The notes below the pieces were generated by a model. The model searched no databases, was not told the origin of the DNA, and saw nothing but the letters and a program-made list of their open reading frames with translations. A stretch of 8,503 nucleotides of DNA from Pseudomonas sp. (lineage in GTDB: Bacteria > Pseudomonadota > Gammaproteobacteria > Pseudomonadales > Pseudomonadaceae), in contig SKFV01000294.1 in the NCBI GenBank assembly GCA_007117785.1, positions 1-8,503 on the forward strand, read 5' to 3'. Positions within the stretch are counted from its first letter, which is position 1. Each line of letters begins with the position of its first letter. The translations under genes and the position numbers were made by a program. Of this stretch, positions 6,362 through 8,503 are shown in pieces.

Positions 6362-6815
6362 GGGTGTGCCTCAGCCAGCGCTGCAATTCCTGCAGCAGTA
6401 ACTGGCGTTGCAGCAGATCCAGCTGCATGCCCGGCTGGTAGTGCCCGTCAGCCAGTGGTTGCAACAGGTCGCGCTGGGCATGCGGGTAGCGCGCACAGAG
6501 ATAATCCAACCAGTCATTGCCGTAGTAAAGCATGGCTTTGTGCTGGCCCTGCTGTTTGCAAGCCCGCTTGAGTATGTTGTTGAGCGCGCTGAGCCAAAGA
6601 CCATCGGGTAAACCAGGGTCGACTGCATCCAGCCAACGGGCAATCTCGTGTTGGTGTTTCTGGCGCTGCCGCAGCAGGCTGGCGCTAATGATCAGCAGGG
6701 CGACCATCATCGCCAGCACTAGCATTAGCAGCCACCAGCCAGGCGCCAAGGGCCAGAAAGAAACAGGCTCGGGCTGCACGGGCGGGATAAGCGCCTGTTG
6801 CAAAGGGCTGCTCAT
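6354..6815 (-). CDS. DUF4381 domain-containing membrane protein
   Basis: A small protein of 153 residues with a Pro-rich N-terminus, the motif FWPLAPGWWLL (20-30) typical of DUF4381, one membrane helix (about 27-47), then RQRQKHQHE and a helical region to the end. The positive residues after the helix suggest that the N-terminus is periplasmic and the C-terminal about 100 residues cytosolic. It has no catalytic motif. The family is found almost only between DUF58 and vWA genes in MoxR operons, so it is inferred to be an adaptor that links the cytosolic MoxR/DUF58 pair to the membrane vWA proteins. The start overlaps the DUF58 stop (ATGA), with GAGG 8 nt upstream. Its helical tail resembles the tail of BatD by eye. 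Function is unknown. Confidence 0.88.
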   Translation of the reverse strand: MSSPLQQALIPPVQPEPVSFWPLAPGWWLLMLVLAMMVALLIISASLLRQRQKHQHEIARWLDAVDPGLPDGLWLSALNNILKRACKQQGQHKAMLYYGNDWLDYLCARYPHAQRDLLQPLADGHYQPGMQLDLLQRQLLLQELQRWLRHTHG

Positions 6816-7762
6816 GACGCATGCCTCGGCAGGTGACCGGTCAGCAACAAGCTGAGTTGCGCCAGCGCCGGCGTGCCGGTGATCAGCGGTAATAAATGGC
6901 TATGCAGCCGAGCTGCCAGTTTTTGCCACTGCTGTTGCCGGGCCATATGTTCGGCCTTATAGCGGTAGCGCACTTGGGCTTCGCGGCTGTCGAACTGGAA
7001 CTGCTGGTTACCGTCAGTGAAATCCCAGATCCCAGCGGGTAGCTCGGCTTCTAGCGGGTCGCTGAGTGGCAGCAGCACGATTTCATTGTGCGCGGCAAGC
7101 ATGCCGAGCTGGCCCTGGTCCAGGCGACTGATGGCGCTGTGGTCGCAGAGGACAAACAGAATGCTGCCGGGCCGCATGATCTCGCGGGCGTGGCGCAGCG
7201 CCAGATTGACCGGCTCTGGGCGCTGCTCGGGCAGGCTCTGTGGGTTGATGTCAGCTAGCTGATGATTGGCCTGATGTATCAGGCGAAGCAGATTGATCAA
7301 GGCATGTCGATTGCGGCGTGGTCGGCTTTCCCGGCACTGCTGATCATTAACCACCAGCCCGCCGATACGGTCATTATTGGCCAGCGCAGCCCAGCCAATC
7401 AATGCTGCACACTCGGCCGCAAGCACTGACTTGAACTGCAATTGGCTACCGAAAAACAAGCGGCTGCTCTGCTCACAAAGAATGAACACCGGGCGTTCGC
7501 GTTCTTCGTTGAAAATTTTGGTATGCACGGCTCCGGTGCGTGCGGTCACGCGCCAGTCGATACTGCGCATATCGTCGCCGGGCTGATAGATGCGCACACG
7601 ATCAAAGTCAACGCCTCGCCCACGCAGTCGCGCACGCTGTTTGCCGCGCTGACGGCCACTGCGCTGCGGGCTGCTGAACACAGGTAATTCGCGGCACTGC
7701 AGACGCGCCTCCAACAGCTCGGTCAGGCTGACCAGAACACCCGGTGCGGCGGTTTCCTGCAT
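6812..7762 (-). CDS. DUF58 domain-containing protein (MoxR partner)
   Basis: A protein of 316 residues without signal peptide or membrane segment, so probably cytosolic. The DUF58 signature is clear: GRGVDFDRVRIYQPGDD (48-64) and RSIDWRVTARTG (66-77), then TKIFNEERERPV (81-92). A vWA-like fold begins at FILCEQSSRLFFGS (93-106). At the place of a DxSxS metal motif it has EQSSR (97-101), which is probably not metal-competent. DUF58 proteins are nearly always encoded beside MoxR ATPases and are thought to be their direct partners; no enzymatic activity is established. The ATG at 7762 lies 3 bp after the MoxR stop, with a weak GGTGGT about 8 nt upstream, and gives the usual family N-terminus (VSLTELLEARLQCREL). 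It is tightly coupled to the next gene by a 4-bp overlap. Confidence 0.92.
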   Translation of the reverse strand: MQETAAPGVLVSLTELLEARLQCRELPVFSSPQRSGRQRGKQRARLRGRGVDFDRVRIYQPGDDMRSIDWRVTARTGAVHTKIFNEERERPVFILCEQSSRLFFGSQLQFKSVLAAECAALIGWAALANNDRIGGLVVNDQQCRESRPRRNRHALINLLRLIHQANHQLADINPQSLPEQRPEPVNLALRHAREIMRPGSILFVLCDHSAISRLDQGQLGMLAAHNEIVLLPLSDPLEAELPAGIWDFTDGNQQFQFDSREAQVRYRYKAEHMARQQQWQKLAARLHSHLLPLITGTPALAQLSLLLTGHLPRHAS

Positions 7763-7765
7763 AGC

Positions 7766-8503
7766 TCAGACCACCGCTACCGAGTCGAGTAACAGGGTGA
7801 TTGCCTGATCGGTATTGACGCCACTGGCTTCGGCCTCGAAGCTCAACAGCAGGCGATGGCGCAACACATCGTGTACTACAGCCTGGACGTCCTCGGGGCT
7901 GACAAAATCACGCCCGGCCAGCCAGGCATGGGCGCGCGCGCAGCGATCCAGCGCAATGGTGGCGCGCGGGCTGGCACCTAGCTCGATCCATTCGGCGAGT
8001 TGTTCGTGGTACTCCTGCGGAAGACGGGTCGCCATGATCAGTTGAATCAGGTACTCCTCGACTGCATCGGCCATATACAGCGCCAGCACTTCCTGTTGCG
8101 CCGCGAGAATTTGTTGTTGGCTGACCCGTTGCGCCATGACCGGTTCCTGGCCCTGGGCTTCGCCACGGGCAAAGCGGAGTATTTGCCGCTCCAGCCCTGC
8201 GTCGGGGAAGCCTATTCTGGCATGCATCAGAAAGCGGTCCAGTTGGGCTTCCGGCAAGGGGTAGGTACCTTCCTGTTCAATCGGGTTCTGCGTCGCCATG
8301 ACCATAAACAGCTCGGGCAAGGGCCAGGTGGCCCGGCCTATACTCACCTGCTGCTCGGCCATGGATTCCAGTAGCGCAGATTGCACCTTGGCGGGCGCGC
8401 GGTTGATCTCATCAGCCAGAACCAGGTGATTGAAAATCGGCCCCTGCTGAAAACTGAAGCTGGCGGTTTCCGGTCGGTAAATTTCGGTGCCGGTGATGTC
8501 GGC
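7766..8503 (-). CDS. MoxR-family AAA+ ATPase (partial, N-terminus outside window)
   Basis: The frame is open from the right edge of the window to TGA at 7768-7766 and gives 245 residues; about 75-100 N-terminal residues, including the Walker A loop, lie beyond the edge. Visible residues show the MoxR hallmark: Walker B LVLADEINRAPAK (27-39) followed by QSALLESMAEQQV, sensor 1 in MATQNPIEQEGTYPLPE (Asn73), a candidate arginine finger in QLDRF (Arg90), and sensor 2 in GASPRA (Arg180). The rest is the helical lid domain. MoxR ATPases are cytosolic, ring-forming and chaperone-like; they act with DUF58/vWA partners to remodel proteins or load metals. It is the first visible gene of the operon. GTG at 8386 should not be taken as the start, because the conserved Walker B region continues upstream of it. 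Confidence 0.95.
   Translation of the reverse strand, partial: ADITGTEIYRPETASFSFQQGPIFNHLVLADEINRAPAKVQSALLESMAEQQVSIGRATWPLPELFMVMATQNPIEQEGTYPLPEAQLDRFLMHARIGFPDAGLERQILRFARGEAQGQEPVMAQRVSQQQILAAQQEVLALYMADAVEEYLIQLIMATRLPQEYHEQLAEWIELGASPRATIALDRCARAHAWLAGRDFVSPEDVQAVVHDVLRHRLLLSFEAEASGVNTDQAITLLLDSVAVV

Noticed and set aside
8384..8386. GTG as the start of the MoxR gene
   Set aside because: The frame stays open to the window edge and encodes the conserved segment that ends in Walker B, so this GTG is an internal Val codon.

Overview
The window is an ordinary-looking chromosomal stretch from a gammaproteobacterium. It is most likely a member of the Pseudomonadaceae (Pseudomonas or a relative such as Halopseudomonas). 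The evidence is the divergent finR-fpr pair, a Pseudomonas-type ferredoxin-NADP+ reductase ending in AFVEK, moderately high GC by eye, and a Pseudomonas-style MoxR/Bat operon. The genus cannot be fixed from the sequence alone. I see no RNA genes, insertion sequences, CRISPR arrays or attachment sites. Coding density is near complete, and the longest gap between genes is 100 bp.

Left part (1-1940). The plus strand opens with the last 51 codons of a histidine phosphatase family protein. It converges on fpr (minus strand), which encodes a ferredoxin-NADP+ reductase. A two-tier hairpin with a short T-rich tail lies across the phosphatase stop codon. A 100-bp divergent control region separates fpr from a LysR-type regulator on the plus strand. 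That regulator matches FinR, known in Pseudomonas as the activator of fpr under superoxide stress.

Right part (1955-8503, all minus strand, read right to left). This is a tightly packed six-gene operon: MoxR-family AAA+ ATPase (its start lies beyond the window), DUF58 protein, DUF4381 membrane protein, a BatA-type von Willebrand factor A (vWA) membrane protein, a BatB/BatC fusion (vWA plus TPR), and BatD. Junctions are a 3-bp gap followed by overlaps of 4, 8, 8 and 4 bp, so one mRNA with translational coupling is very likely. The promoter must lie upstream of moxR, outside the window. The operon ends 14 bp from the convergent finR stop.

How the genes work together: MoxR ATPases with DUF58 and vWA partners are thought to form chaperone-like or metal-insertion machines. 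The Bat ('Bacteroides aerotolerance') loci have been linked to stress tolerance and envelope integrity, but their substrate is unknown. Charge distribution suggests that MoxR, DUF58 and the tails of DUF4381 and BatD are cytosolic, while the two vWA domains, the TPR region and the large BatD domain face the periplasm. The system is known in outline but poorly understood. The most interesting details are degenerate metal sites in two of the three vWA-like proteins, a possible shared helical module in the DUF4381 and BatD tails, and a conserved-looking C-terminal tail on BatB.
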